A stretch of DNA of 64,000 nt from Ianthella basta (Eukaryota > Porifera > Demospongiae > Verongiida > Ianthellidae). A program made the translations under genes and the position numbers. Below are positions 1-12,153 of this stretch, piece by piece; position 1 is the first letter of the stretch; the number at the start of each line of letters is the position of its first letter. The DNA lies in the NCBI GenBank assembly GCA_964019415.1, contig OZ025876.1:5161793-5225792 (forward strand). The letters are read 5' to 3'. The notes below the pieces were generated by a model. The model did not search any database. It had not been told where the DNA came from and saw nothing but the letters and a program-made list of their open reading frames with translations.

Positions 1-351
1 GCGGGGAAGGGTCCATTTTCTGATAGCCCTTGTCCAACTGTGTGCTCAGAAGCAAAGAAACAAGCGATGCGACGTGTTTCTCGAAATATGTCTGCTCTTA
101 GCTAGTATAGGTAAAATACACAGTAAAGAGCAGCAGCGTCGGCCATTTTGCGGACACACGTGACCTTGACCGACCCCCTGGGTCAAGGTCACGTGTGTCC
201 GCAAAATGGCCGACGCGGCTGCTCTTTACTGTGTATTTTACCTATACTAGCTAAGAGCAGACATATTTCGAGAAACACGTCGCATCGCTTGTTTCTTTGC
301 TTCTGAGCACACAGTTGGACAAGGGCTATCAGAAAATGGACCCTTCCCCGC
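1..351. repeat. Near-perfect palindrome at the window edge (inverted copies of repeat X)
   Basis: Bases 1-171 are the reverse complement of bases 181-351 with very few mismatches (one at the GCAGCAGCG/CGCGGCTGC position), around a 9-base spacer GACCCCCTG. The right arm continues as a longer inverted copy of repeat X to about 920. The left arm runs off the window, so the true palindrome may be longer. The same sequence in + orientation occurs at 53.4-54.1 kb and resumes at 58.69 kb. This is either two head-to-head repeat copies, a foldback element, or an assembly fold-over; the sequence alone cannot decide. Confidence 0.85.
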
Positions 352-921
352 CCTTCCCCAGCATCTAGGTAGGTTTTGCAAGCATTTTCCAACACCGGTG
401 TACGAGTGTTCTCTGATGCTGGCTACGAGGCAGATGGAGCCTAATCTGGAGTACTGAGCAAGTGCTGCTGTGGAAGTGACTCCTTAGAAGCTGGTAGCGA
501 GTCCTCATTGATCACTTCAGGACTGCAAGACTGATAGGTTGACTGCTTCTGCAATGTGAGTGCAATCGGCAGCCACGTCCTTTCAATCGTCTTGGTTCTG
601 CACACGATTTGTCACATTCGATAGCAGGGATGCTAGAAATGGCTTAAGTGTGCTGGCAATCCTCAAGAAACGCTGCGATAACTTGCAAAACTAAATCGTG
701 AAAGCGGTCAGACAATTAAGCCCAATCCACCGTATGGCTCCTTGGCTACGTACGTACGGATCATACCAGGGGCGCGAATGCAGTACAAGGCCCTGCCATG
801 GCTCAGGGTATGCACATTCGGCCTTGGAGCACAGTCAGCTAACATATGGAGACGCGATTGTAACGTCAGGAATGCAATTATTGAAGTGCTGGTATTGCGC
901 AATCCCAGGACCTTGTCCGAC
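181..921 (-). repeat. Repeat X, inverted copy
   Basis: This stretch is the reverse complement of 53.42-54.10 kb, including the blocks around 390-700 (matching 53.63-53.95 kb) and 740-910. The right edge GGACCTTGTCCGACCCCCCTG resembles in inverted form the other edge (GACCTTGACCGACCCCCTG at 161-180 and 58.72-58.74 kb), suggesting terminal inverted repeats beginning CAGGGGG. That start is reminiscent of hAT-type ends, but no target duplication was identified. No coding potential was recognised. It is probably a non-autonomous DNA transposon. Confidence 0.6.
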
Positions 922-966
922 CCCCCTGGGGACTGGCTACGGGAGGCTAGCTTAGTCTGGCAGCCT

Positions 967-1181
967 ACTTCCGGCCGCCATTTTGCAATGGCCCGAAAGG
1001 TGGTCTGGCACATTTGCTCGATATTTTGATACCGCCCTTGGGGCGCTTGCCAAATATTGGCAAGCGCCTCCATGTCTTGCGATACGCAATTTAGCAGCTT
1101 CATTCGCTCATCTACGCGAGTCATATTTAGGTATTCTGTCAAATGAGATTAAACTGTACCCAATTTTACCGCTTTCACAAT
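967..1181. repeat. ~215-bp repeat Y, copy 1
   Basis: It begins ACTTCCGGCCGCCATTTTGC and ends in CCGCTTTCACAAT. It is highly similar to 2222-2437 in the same orientation. It contains a short self-complementary core (GGCGCTTGCCAAA...TTTGGCAAGCGCC around 1040-1070). The flank carries a GACTTAGTCTCG-like motif seen at several other repeat edges in this window. Likely part of a non-autonomous DNA transposon family. Confidence 0.75.
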
Positions 1182-2221
1182 AGACCAGTTGCGTATAAGC
1201 GTTTAGGAATGCAGTACGTCATAATTGCTTATGACGTCATCACTGGTGGCAGTTTAATACATTGAAAAGATAAGGGAAAAGGTGTTGCATCGGCAGCCTC
1301 GAGCGCTTTCTGCCGGATGTTCCCATTTAGATGGCTCGGCTGAATGGTTCGCACGAATACGCACCTGACGGTCGTTGATTGAAGTTGATACGGCCTACGG
1401 TCGCCGAGATCGAGACTCGTGAAGGGGGATTCGCCGACAAAAATGTGGCAAACGAGTCTTCTAGACAAGATTTTTGACACTCCTGGAAACGGGATAACTT
1501 CTAGTTGAACTACCACCTACAAAGTATCAAGGTTAGCTACAGGTAGCAATGGTAACGCAAAGGCGCTGGTCATAGCCTTATTAGCCATTACTCACCTGTT
1601 AGTCCCACTCCAGACGTCTCCATCTGGGTGCCTGCTGTAGTGCTTTCGCCGAAATCGTGTCAAGTAGTGTCGTCCACCACATTCTGGTCGCTCATGTCGG
1701 CGAATCCCCCTTCACGAATCTCGAAGCAAGCCTACTTGCTCTCCGGGCCATCGTGGAGTTTGTACGTTGGCGGGAAGTGTTTGTATCGCTTCCAACTGGA
1801 TTCGTGAAGTCTCTTATTTATGGGCTGATTCCAGCTCTCCGAGCGATTCTACCTCCTGGCTTTTCTTCTCGAAGTTTACAAAAGATTGTCGGCATCCTTT
1901 GCAAACCACACTCTCTTCCTCGAACGCCTGCTGCAGGTCTAGCATTGCAGATAACAGGTTCTCACTGTTGGCGATAATTGTACGGCGAAGAGACGCGCTA
2001 GCAGTACAGAACAGTCTTAGGTAGTTCCTCCTGTCTGTCCAAGATCGCTTGCAGAAGCAGCACCATTTCGCCTCCATTTGTTGGAAACTGCAGCTGGCAC
2101 CTTGCGATGCTGACCGCAAACCTTTTATACCCTTTTCTCCCCTCCTCTATGACGTCATTTTATAAAAAATGGAAGGGAGAAAGCGGTCTGGCTACGCGAG
2201 ACTTAGTCTCGTCCCCAGCCC

Positions 2222-2437
2222 ACTTCCGGCCGCCATTTTGCAATGGCCCGAAAGGTGGTCTGGCACATTTGCTCGATATTTTGATACCCCCCTTTGGGCG
2301 CTTGCCAAAATTTTGGCAAGCGCCTCCATGTGTTGTGATACGCAATTTAGCAGCTTCATTCGCTCACCTACGTGAGTCATATTTAGGTATTCTATCAAAT
2401 GAGATCAAACTGTACCCAATTTTACCGCTTTCACAAT
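2222..2437. repeat. ~215-bp repeat Y, copy 2
   Basis: Direct copy of 967-1181 with scattered substitutions. It is preceded by GAGACTTAGTCTCGTCCCCAG, the same motif found in inverted form (GCTGGGAACGAGACTA) at 2605-2620, 2719-2735 and 54.18 kb. Between the two copies (1182-2221) I see no recognisable gene; short open frames there lack any family signature. Confidence 0.75.
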
Positions 2438-2514
2438 TTTGAAGGGTGGCCTGGTACAGTTTCTCAATGTCCGTTACCGCCCCTTGAGGCGATTCTAGCA
2501 AGCGCCCCAATCCT

Positions 2515-2735
2515 TGTGCTTCTTGCATGCATGTGACGCAACTTACCGAAAGTTTTTAATTAATCAGAACATCGAGCAAATGTGCCAGACCACCTATTGG
2601 GGGGGCTGGGAACGAGACTACGCGAGACTATGTGCTTCTTGCATGCATGTGACGCAACATACCGAAAGTTTTTAATTAATCAGAATATCGAGCAAATGTA
2701 CCAGACCACCTTTTGGGGGCTGGGAACGAGACTAG
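2515..2735. repeat. Tandem duplication, ~105-bp unit
   Basis: Units 2515-2620 and 2631-2735 both run from TGTGCTTCTTGCATGCATGT through TTTTTAATTAATCAGAA to GGGGGCTGGGAACGAGACTA, differing at a few positions. The reverse complement of the inner part (CAAATGTNCCAGACCACC) matches the GGTGGTCTGGCACATTTG core of repeat Y, so this is a rearranged derivative of the same family. Downstream, 2740-3400, no gene is recognised. Confidence 0.8.
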
Positions 2736-3412
2736 TCCCGCTTGGCCAAGCAACACGGCAGGAGTAGTGGCAAGCGCTGTCTTCCGCACTTACTCGCGCC
2801 GCCTTCTAACCTACAAAGGAATGCAGCCAGCCAAAAATGGTGCAATATGGTGCGAGAAATATTTTCCTGGTCCCTCTGGTTCGTGCGCTACGGCTGTCAA
2901 AGAAGAAGACGAAACGTGAGAAATGTCGAAGGCGCTATCTACGTATAGGCGCACCTTCGCTGGGAAGTAAGGTTATATATGTGCACTGTTTAGTCCCCGC
3001 TTCTTCACGGTAAGCTTCGTTCGCCGGTTTTCGGTCCTGTTCAGGAGTAGCGCGACTTTTCGTTTGTATTACAGCATACAAACAACCACTGCCATCCCTA
3101 CATAGACAGCACTACCGTGCTGTCTGATTAAGGATAACCATGCAGTCTATATTTTACCTTGACACTTGAATTTCTTCCGCTGCTTGTAATGGACTACTGA
3201 GAATGCCGGCACTGTCCTGTAGCAATTTAAACATAGCTGCTAATAACCACCAGTATTCATGATCCATGCCTTGCTGCATGATGAACACATGTATGCCAAC
3301 TGGCTATGAATGTTCTAGCACATGAACTAAACCAAAACATGCACTTCAGGTTAACAAGGCCTTAATATTATGATTATTTTTTCAGTGCAAACCCATGGTG
3401 CTGCCAGTCTAA

Positions 3413-4089
3413 CTATAAATGCACGTATACCTCTTCAGTGTTGTGGCACTCTTTATCATCCGTGTCTCTAGCACTGTTCAGTGTTGCTAGGGAACTTCTT
3501 GGGGTTCTTTCTTCAGCAGAGCCTGAGGAAGGCTGTCCTCCAGGTTGCTGTAGTTCTTCAGTGTTGATGTTAAAATCTGGGTTCCCTGTTGCAGCAGAAG
3601 AAGTGATATTCTGCAGACAGGTAAGTTTCATGCCTACAAGGCTTGGAATTGCCTGAGGGCTTTCTTCGGCAGTAGATATAGGACTGGCTTGTGCCGTTGC
3701 ACTGCTGTTAGTCTCCTGACCCTGCAGAATTTGATTCAACAGAACTAGTATGAATATTGTACAACTGTCAAATTACAATGTAGCTATGCAGCAAACCATG
3801 CACTCTGGCAACAAACGTCCTTGAAGAAAATTAGTATTCACCTCAGCAGTAAGGGCAGCTTTGGCTGCTATCAACTGGAGAACCTTCTCTCTTTGTCCCA
3901 ACTCTGAAAACATGCTTGATACATCAGCTTCTGTGAGACTTAAAAAGTCTTCTCCTGATAGGTGTTTATCTCTTATCACCGTGGCTATGTCTATTCCTAG
4001 CTCCTTCTCTAAAACCTTATAGAGACCTTCTACATTCAGGTCTTTAAAGGCCATCTTTGCCAACACTGCTGTGATTGGTGTAGCTCCAA
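3413..4089 (-). CDS. SAM-domain protein, 3' exons only
   Basis: Two minus-strand exons can be read. The upstream one (about 4089 down to 3842) encodes a sterile-alpha-motif-like helical domain, with the characteristic stretch LSGEDFLSLTEADVSSMF followed by a GQREKVLQLI helix. It ends GCTGAG|gtgaat. The next begins after an AG at 3722 (ctgcag|GGTCAGGAG), continues in frame, and gives a Ser/Thr/Glu-rich, low-complexity tail ending at a stop near 3413. SAM domains mediate homo- and hetero-oligomerisation in signalling scaffolds. The first exon is not found: upstream sequence to 4.5 kb shows no convincing start, and a 5' acceptor (aaacag|TTGGAG at 4089) suggests at least one more exon. Partial gene, or a fragment captured by rearrangement; the exon limits are my reading of splice consensus. 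Confidence 0.55.
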
Positions 4090-4567
4090 CTGTTTATAGC
4101 TAGACAACATACACACTCATATATAGTAGTACCACTATGACAATATTTTTATAAGAACTGCATCCAACGTACATATCCCACCACCGTTTTGTTACCATAT
4201 ATGGATGTGCTGACTCATACTTTGCTGACTCAGAGTTGAATATTTGGACTTGCGTGAAATGCATGCACTTCCGTACAGGTGACCTGTACAGGTGGCGTGA
4301 TTGGTTGTACAAGCTTGCAATTGACACCATGCACTGTAATGGGCCAGCCTGAGCAAGCCAAAATGCATATGCATACACAGTGGAAGTTGTTCATGCATGA
4401 CATGGCCATATGTGCACCTGTATCATGTGTGATGCATGGTCAATGGTTAATTGCTGTATGAGATAAAATTGTTTACAGTACAATTACTGCTGTAATTTCA
4501 TGAACAATGTGAAAGGGGAAGACAGTGAGATGATTATTCAGATGGCAGTTGATGTGCAGGGGAAGAA

Positions 4568-5445
4568 TTTTTGGGGCGCCGAAGGCGCCCCTATATTGTT
4601 TTCAGATTTAGGTCTTCGTATGGCTTCATGTTCGTATATATAAATATTATATATATATATATATTTCTGTCATTTTGCAAATGGCGGCGCTCACGTCATT
4701 CTTTACTAAGCTTTAAATCCTCTCTAATGACGTCTCACAGTGTTTGAATCGAACGAAATGTGGTCATAAACATGTGTTAATAGAGTGATACTAATAAAAA
4801 GCCTAAGGAACGTCTCTTCTGCGAGATACAGCTCCAATTATCACTGACGGACATTGTAAAATGGCCGCGCGCTCGACGCTTTCTGTTTGCTAGGCTCAAA
4901 ACCATTCTCTTTAGATTTCGCCGTGTATCCAAAGAACGCAAAGTGTTTCTAGAACATATTTAAGTAATATTATTGTGGTAGGAAGCTTACTTAACTGTTT
5001 TTCTGCGAGGTACAGCCCTAAATACAACAGAAGTCTAGTGCCCGTAGGCCAATAATGGAGGACCAGCGAGTCATGACACATAATTATAGCCATGATTCGC
5101 TCATATAGTCATCATAGGGTAGTCTTTTAGCCAGCACACTCCTCCTCCAGGCACAAAGTAACAATTGCTCATTTAGAATGTCATATAGATCAAAAAGCAG
5201 TAGGCAAACATTTGACAGTTTGGTAGGGATGCTTTCACTGGATATGACTGGCTGCTCTGGAGACTTGAAACTCTTTCAAACCCAACGGTCTAGTGTGTCT
5301 TGATGTATCTTTCAGGCCAACAACAATACTGTACCCCCAACTATCTGATTTACTGAACGTACATAGGAAAATTGCTAGCAAGTAGTTCGAGGTTCAGGGG
5401 CGCCCTGGCACCCCACGAGTTTTTTAACTCGAAATACTTGTTTTT
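4568..5445. mobile_element. Hairpin-ended repeat family H, copy 1
   Basis: The left end is T-tract plus a GC hairpin GGGGCGCC-gaa-GGCGCCCC, then TATATTGTTTTCA. The right end (5379-5440) is a nested hairpin: CAAGTAGTTCGAG pairs with CTCGAAATACTTG around GGGGCGCCctGGCACCCC. Copy 2 at 33.63-34.83 kb has the same layout. The interior holds ATGGCGGCG-type motifs and CRE-like TGACGTC but no clear protein. There are no obvious terminal inverted repeats between the two ends, so it does not look like a standard cut-and-paste element; Helitron-like or other hairpin-recognised elements are possible. Confidence 0.55.
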
Positions 5446-5603
5446 TTTGAGTGCATCATGCCATACAGCACTAGGGCCCAGGCTGGCCCAAAGCAGCACT
5501 ATATATACAAACATTTACATATAACTGTTTAGATGATGTCCTTCACATATACAATATACAAGTCAGTTAAGGGCCTGCAGGGTATAGGGAATTCATTCTG
5601 GCC

Positions 5604-6443
5604 CTATGTGCCAAAACGCACCTTCCACATGGTGTGGATATCTGCTGCTATCTTGTGGTTGTGGCAAGCCAGGCACAGGAGTCTTGCTGTGGTATCTTCA
5701 TCAGAATTGGAGGAATGATCATGACATTGTTTCAAAAGTGCCTCACGATGTCCAATCCAGGCTGGGCACCTGATCAGCCAATGGACCACATCTTCCACCT
5801 CTCCACTGTCGCACTCTTTGCATACTCTTTCCTCCCTCTTCAATCCATGCCATCTGCCCGTCTCCATTTGAAACGGTGCAGTACCTCCCCTCAGCTTGAT
5901 CAAGACCCTCCTCTCACTTTTCATCTTCACATTTGCACAACTAGATTCTTCTTCATACTCCACAATCTTCTTCAGCATCAACAGCTTTGGTTTGTTCTCT
6001 AATTCCTGACTCCATTCTTTTCTTACTCTCCTCCACGCCACACTCTCCAACATTCTCTTCAACTCATTCTCTGACATATCTTTAACCTGCTCCACTCCCA
6101 CATCTTGCCAACCAAAATCGTTACAGCAGGCAGTCATTTTCTTTATCCATGTACCCTTGTTGAGTCTTATAGCCTCGACAGACACTCTTTTCAGCAACCT
6201 TCCATCATATGCTGCACTAGTCAAAATCTTGAGCCAAAAAACCATACATCTTATCCTCGCCAGCCATACCACTGGGAGGTCTCCTAGCTCCAGCAGCAGT
6301 GATGTTCGGGGGTGGAGAGTCCCAACTCCAAAGAATAAACGGGCTGCTCTCAATTGCACTTGTTGTACTGATTGTAAGTTCCGACAACAACCCCAAACCT
6401 CAGCTCCATACAACATGGTGGAGTCCACTAGTATATAGGTCAC
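5604..6443 (-). pseudogene. LINE ORF2 C-terminal region (5'-truncated non-LTR retrotransposon)
   Basis: A 279-residue open frame matches the region downstream of a LINE reverse transcriptase: LYGAEVWGCC near the start (the conserved YGAE(T/V)W block after the RT palm), then long helical sequence, then a terminal zinc-binding cluster CKECDSGEVEDVVHWLIRC (C-x2-C...H...C). The endonuclease and RT catalytic domains are absent, which is the usual 5' truncation. The + copy at 20.4-21.9 kb has a homologous block (LYGAEVWGCC at 21.03 kb), and a shorter piece sits at 38.9-39.1 kb, so one LINE family has seeded this locus at least three times. The frame here is uninterrupted, suggesting a fairly recent insertion. 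Confidence 0.8.
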
Positions 6444-8377
6444 TGGTCACTAATATTATAGGTCACTGGTGGGAGATCCTTAGCATACAACCATGTGTGC
6501 ATGGTGGTTGATGATCATGATGAGAGCATCTAACCTTATAATCGTGATGTTGACAATAAATAATATTAAGGATACATACTTAAATGCAAGAGTGACTTAT
6601 ACATAGCAGTGCCAAGCTAAACACATTCACATTTAAATAGCTGCAGTGTGATTTCAAGAATGTGAAGGAGATTATCTACATAGATACCTGCAATGCATGG
6701 GGACAGTATTATCCAGGAAGAAGAGACCATGAGGCCATGGAGAGGAAGAGTAATCAAGAGCATTTGCCCCAGTTGGTGCTGACAGTATATAGACTATGAG
6801 TAGACAAGATATATTCACTTTATGTGGTTATCCAGTCATTTCAAGACTTCCATAGTGCTAAATTATTTAAGTATGGTTCTGCCTATTCCTTCCCAGCAGC
6901 ATTGTACACTCCACTCATCCTTCTATAGACATCCCACTCGCATGCAGGACTAATTCCTAGTGAGGTGCACAAACAGTTTAGTCTTCTTGGAATTATCCAC
7001 CCCCAAGGACAAGGGGACTGAGATCTTACTTGGAAGAGCACATTTCATCTAACATGGAAGGATCAAATAGAGGTGTGTCCATACCCACTTAAAGAATTCC
7101 AAGAAATTGTTAACACACATTCCAACTATTCGTGTAAACAATTTCAAGAAATATTTGGGCATGCCTGAGCAGGTCCACTTTGATGTACGCTGAATGGTGA
7201 GTAGATCTCTAGTTATCAGACGTCACGCTAGTGATTTAGGGATGTACCCACTATAAATGGCTACTCCTTTCTTAATGTATTAGCGCGCTTCGGCGAACAA
7301 CGAACAACTAGCCAAACAGCGGCGGCGAAAAGCAATTGAAGGCTATGGATAGGGGTCCTTCGATGTATTGAAGACGACAGCGTACCAGAAGCCAGCCTTG
7401 AGTACAGGTAAGGTAAAAGCGGGCGTATACACTGCATTAACCCCATTTGTTCTTTCATACTCTCCATGCTGCTCCCACCAAAATTTGCGCGCTCATAGCA
7501 CACGACGCAGGGCACCTGGTAAGATGCGAAAGGCGAATATCCGAGTACCTGTGTCATTCCAGTAAGTACAGCGCTGGAGCGGTTTCGAGATTTGCCTTCG
7601 CCGTGTATTACGTGTAAGCCAGGATTTTCGCGGGACTGTATTCTTCGCGAATTTAGCGAGGCAGCCCGCATTCGCGAAAATATATTCTGGCAAGAATTTC
7701 GTGCATTACACTTCCAGTGTAAATACATTGCAAATGTTACCAATATAAAAAAAAAACAGGGGACCATTCGCGGAAATATAATCTCGAACTACTCTTAACA
7801 AACGGCGATTGGCAAAATTTTCATCCCGCGAAAATCTTACACGGAAGCTAATACAATGCGCCATTTTCTTGTGCGGTTGTAACAGTGCTGAGTGTGGCTT
7901 CTTGTCATGTGACTGTCACTTGTCTTTGTACGTGTTGATTCTATGTCATGCAATTTATTATTGTATTACTCTGAATGTATTTTGTGTAGCATAGGCTGTG
8001 AACACCGCTTTGTCTTTCTTTGTTATGTTGTCTCGTATCCTATATAAGTGCCTGTACACAGTTTGTGATTGCCTTAGTGCTCAGTGCAGTTGCCCAGTGT
8101 ACCCGTGACCGTTGCGTGCACGCTCCCTCACAGCGATCCCGGGCCGTCGATCATCGGCCCATCCACGATTACACGGTAACACAAGAGGCGGTTCATCTAG
8201 AGTCGCATATACAACTGTGCCCCATGCTCTGCACAATCTTCATCTAATTTAAGAAAGGGGTATTAGTCAGTGCAAGAATATTTCTGTTGTAGCCATATAT
8301 TTCTTTGGAATTATGATTATGCAAGAAAGTGTACAAACTACTGTAATACAAATTCCTTTAGAATAAAAAGTGTTTTA
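6444..8377. other. No supported gene
   Basis: The open frames here, including a 168-codon minus frame at 7261-7767, have no recognisable family signature. 7560-7860 is rich in TTCGCGAAAAT-type motifs in both orientations, as seen in small MITEs. 8100-8230 is a GC-richer patch without recognised content. Confidence 0.5.
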
Positions 8378-8631
8378 GGAATGGCCAGCAGAAAAGCATA
8401 GAAACAAGCAACAGTGACTCAACACCATGATAAACCACATTTCTGTGGAGTTCACTCTGCATTCCTGATTTCCTTGTAGTTACATGGACCAAAATTAACT
8501 ATAATAGCATGCTATATGTAGCCACAAGGAAATTAGGAATGCAGAATGAACTCCACGGAAATGTGGTTTGTCATGGTGCTCACAGCTGAGTTACTGCTGC
8601 TTGTTTCTATGCTTTTTCGGCTGGCCATTCC
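8378..8631. mobile_element. Foldback MITE, 254 bp
   Basis: The element starts GGAATGGCCAGC and ends GCTGGCCATTCC, and the arms are complementary over roughly 110 bp each (with small indels) around a short AT-rich centre near 8490-8515. A typical non-coding miniature inverted-repeat element. A clean target duplication could not be fixed by eye. Confidence 0.85.
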
Positions 8632-8659
8632 TATATATAAATACCTTTGAACTCTAAAG

Positions 8660-9060
8660 CATTTATTGCCGAGCGGCGAGCGTAAGCGAGCGAAGCGAGG
8701 CTAATGATCGCTGTCTATTCGAGCCTCGGCGATATATATCCGATATTTGTATCGCACGACACGTGACTGCGCATGTGACTCCGTCACGTGACGGCTCGTC
8801 TTTTCAAAGGGTGCTTCTGCTCCTGCTCGGCCGCTCATCTTTGCCGGCATGCTCCCGCGGATCAGGGGAACAGAAGGAGAGGGAAGGCACAGATGGGAAT
8901 GGCAACGACGCGGCTGCGTCCAGCACGCCGAGGGGGCCACGCTGCAAGACGGTGCGCGCGACTTGATACGGAGACAGCAGGGCTGCTAAGACAGCTCCAG
9001 TCTGTAACATCACAATACACTTGTCTACTGGCCACGTAATATTCATGCTGCGAGGCAATT
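8660..9060. other. GC-rich patch with inverted GAGCG/CGAGC motifs
   Basis: It begins with a hairpin-prone run (GCCGAGCGGCGAGCG...CGAGCGAAGCGAGGC) similar in style to the starts of other repeats at 4.57, 25.40, 27.45 and 33.63 kb, followed by ATG-containing GC-rich sequence. Short open frames exist on both strands, but none resembles a known protein. Probably another hairpin-led repeat. Confidence 0.35.
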
Positions 9061-9169
9061 CTTATGCGCTTAGCGTATGCCTAGTTAATTTATTACACTA
9101 GTATAACGACAAGCAGGATTACATTTGACCCTATTCCTGCCTTGCCAGCCAGGCAGAGGGTAACACCTT

Positions 9170-10880
9170 GAGCTGAGGATGCAGACATCAAGCATCCCGT
9201 CGATGCCTGGTAGATGCCCACAGACCCCTTCAAGTGGGTAAGAGCAATTCAGTACCTAGGAGGAAGGTTGAGGTTGTAGACCGAACTTTATCCAACCTTC
9301 ACCCTATTAAGCACAAAGAGGCGTATCAAGCAATGATGAAGGGGGTAGATTTTTATGATGAGGCTAATTGACACAAGGCTGCATGGCACCTGATCAATAT
9401 GATCACAGACAGGAAGGCGATCAAAAGCACAGGGAATCATCGCTGCTGGCACCCCTACTGTATGCCTCCAAGGGTGGAGGAATCATTTTGAACCTCTCTT
9501 ATCACCTGCTTATTCCAATGCCACCACAGTGTCCTTCCATTATGAATCTGTTTTTCAATCGCCACCCCAATTTGAGCAAGGACCCATAACGAGGAAATAG
9601 ATTCAGCAGTGTAAGTAGTACTAAGGACCGGTTATTCTCTGGGATTGAACCAGGTGACTACTGAGTCACTGAAGTTGCCTGAGCTGTGTGAAGAGCTGCT
9701 GGAAGTGCTGAATGATGTGTATTTGTCTGGTACGTGCCACAAGAATGGTACTTGAGTGCTCTAATCCCCTTTCCAAAGAAATGAGATTTGTCTTATGAAG
9801 TAACTATAGCCCTTATGTCCATCCCGGCAAAGCTGTACAATCGTGTTCTAAGTAGGATCCACAATGCCCTCAATTCACACCTCAGAAACAACCAGAATGG
9901 CTTTTGACCATGCACACAGGTCCACCACACAACATGTGCTTGCACTACAATGACTGATTCAGGGTTGTTCAACCAAGCAGATAAACCTATAGCTTGTTGT
10001 CACTTTCATCGACTTCAAGAAGGCTTTTGACAGATCAGATGGGCAGCCTTGGACAACATACTGTCTGCATATGGCATCTCGCCAAGACTGCGCAATACAG
10101 TGATGCCACTCTATTTTGGAGCAAAGGTGGTAGTGACAGATGGAGAGGCAGAACCATTTAATCTATCAGCTGGGGTTCTACAAGGAGTACACTCAAGCAC
10201 CATACTTGTTTGTACTGGTGGTCGGTTATACATGTTTTGAGATGTGCCATACCAGATGACTCTTGTCAGACCACGTGTAGGCACCCAATTGCATACATCT
10301 TCTCATGCAGTTGCAGTATCAGACCTAGACTTTAACTGTAGATCATGATCACATTGCCTTGCTCTCACAACCATGAGCATGCACAGGCTTTACTTTGTGT
10401 GGAACAAGATGCACTACCTGTTGGTCTGAAGATCAACCTTAAGAAGACAGAATACATGCTAGTGGGTGACTTCAAGGCTGATTAAGGACTAACGTACAGT
10501 GATTGAAGGTCCACTTGCCCAGGCCATTGATTTCAAATACCTTGGTACAGCTGGGTAGTTTCATTAAAGAGAGATTTGAGGTTCAACGAGCTCAAACTTG
10601 GCAGGCATGCAAGCAAATGTACTGGGTCTAGCTGTCTAATGTGTCCCACAGCATCATCAGGTACATCTTTTTCAAGCCAGTGTAGAGAGTAGAGACTGTT
10701 CTGCTCTATGGAGCAGAAGCATGGGCACTGACCAAGGGGCTAGAGAAAGCTCTGGACAGCACCTACACCTGGTTACTAGTTAAGGTATGCCCTAGGGATC
10801 AGTTATGTGGCAAGATTACCAGACCAATACTCAAGTGTATCAAACATTCAGCCAGTATCAGTGAGATTTGAGCCAAAAGC
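9170..10880 (+). pseudogene. Decayed RTE-like LINE reverse transcriptase
   Basis: Pieces of a non-LTR reverse transcriptase appear in order on the + strand in shifting frames. They include a block reading like (N)Y-P-(I)-SIPAKLYNRVLSRI near 9.80-9.86 kb, FIDFKKAFD-like sequence near 10.0 kb, MDNILSAYGISPRLRNTVMP at 10049, GEAEPFNLSAGVLQG at 10.14-10.19 kb (RTE-clade RTs have a comparable GVLQGD segment), and later an ETVLLYGAEAWALTKG-like block near 10.69-10.74 kb. Multiple frameshifts and stops show it is long dead. No intact endonuclease was seen. The clade call rests on those short motifs only. Confidence 0.65.
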
Positions 10881-12015
10881 AAGTTTGTTGGTCACTGTGC
10901 CCTCATAAGCATCTATGCCCCACAACCAGTATACCAACTACTCCCAAAGCAAAGGCAGTAAGTTGTTTTGCAACCACCCTAGCCATATTTATCTGCCATC
11001 TTCCTCTCACCCTTTCAAACATTTCCATGGACACTCACAAGTACACATATACGTACAAGCACACTTAGCTATACATGCATTCATACATACATGTAATGCT
11101 TATAACCATACGCATATGTACACCCACTGCATACCATGACTTACATAAATGAGCTGCAATTGTCAATTCTTTCCTGCCAATTTAGAGGTTGCTGCATTGC
11201 TCTTCCTCTTACCACATTACCTTCTAGTCACGTGGTATGAGTGGAGCCTGAATGAATGTATTTCTCCAAATCTACACTTATCATCATGATCTACTTATGT
11301 GATGAATCACTCACTATAGCCGGTGGTTAGAGGTGTTGCCAAATTTGGTCAGAAATGACTGTGGGGTAACAGAGCAACATGCATCTTCCTACTCTTTTCT
11401 CTCATTCAACATGCAATGATGCAGCGAGATGTACTATAGTCAGTGGTTCAGCCACTGAAGTTAAATTGAAGTATATACTGGGAGACACAGCTGCAAAATG
11501 TTGCACAGCATCCTTAATTAGATTATGTGTGAAGGCTACACTGTGCTGACGGAATTTGACATGCCTCTTCTCAGTTGCAAGGTAAGGCAGTTTTTCCAGA
11601 GTATTGGAATTTCCGAATTTGTTCTCATCTTCACTGGCTTGCTTATTGCCAACTATACATGCACTGACTGCATGGATCAGAAGATTACGTGGTGCTGTTA
11701 GCAGTATCCAACTGTACTACTGCCACTGCAATGGTTACAGGCTGCTCATTTCACTTCTATGCACTGGCAGGTTGTGAGGCAATGGTTGAAGAGCAGCCTT
11801 CTGACATGGTTGTCAGTAGCCAGAAGAACATGGACAGTGTAAGTGATTTAGTGAGAACCAGCACGAAGAAATTGTATCAGACACTGTTGTGTCAGTGCAG
11901 TTATTACTGATTCAAGAAGTGCCTCCTAAAATGCTCAGTATGAAGTTATTGGGTTTGACACAAGCTACTGAAGGTATATCCTACCTGCATGCTGGAGGGA
12001 GAGGGCAAGGTTAAA
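10881..12015. other. No supported gene
   Basis: Short open frames only. 11040-11130 is a run of ACATA/CATAC-type simple sequence. 11690-11910 has a 73-codon + frame without recognisable features. Confidence 0.5.
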
Positions 12016-12108
12016 GCTTTGCGTAAATGACGTAACCCCCTTCCGGTCACGTGGGCAATAGTTGGAGGTTTGCGCAGGTTGGAGGTATGCGTGTAACATA
12101 TATATATA
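12016..12108 (+). repeat. ~93-bp E-box/CRE repeat, copy 1
   Basis: It reads TTTGCGTAAATGACGTAACC, then GTCACGTGGGCAATAGTTGG, then GGAGGTATGCGTGTAACATA. It is present as the reverse complement at 39425-39518 with few differences. It contains a CRE-like TGACGTAA and an E-box CACGTG. It could be a small MITE or an LTR/promoter fragment. Confidence 0.7.
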
Positions 12109-12153
12109 CTCAAAGGCAGTACTCAGGCGTGCACTGAGGATGATGGGCCTGTT

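Noticed and set aside
1657..2119. Overlapping open frames on both strands between the repeat Y copies
   Set aside because: No family signature; the surroundings are transposon debris.
7261..7767. 168-codon minus-strand frame
   Set aside because: No motif, no splice context, and it overlaps palindromic TTCGCGAAAAT repeat sequence.
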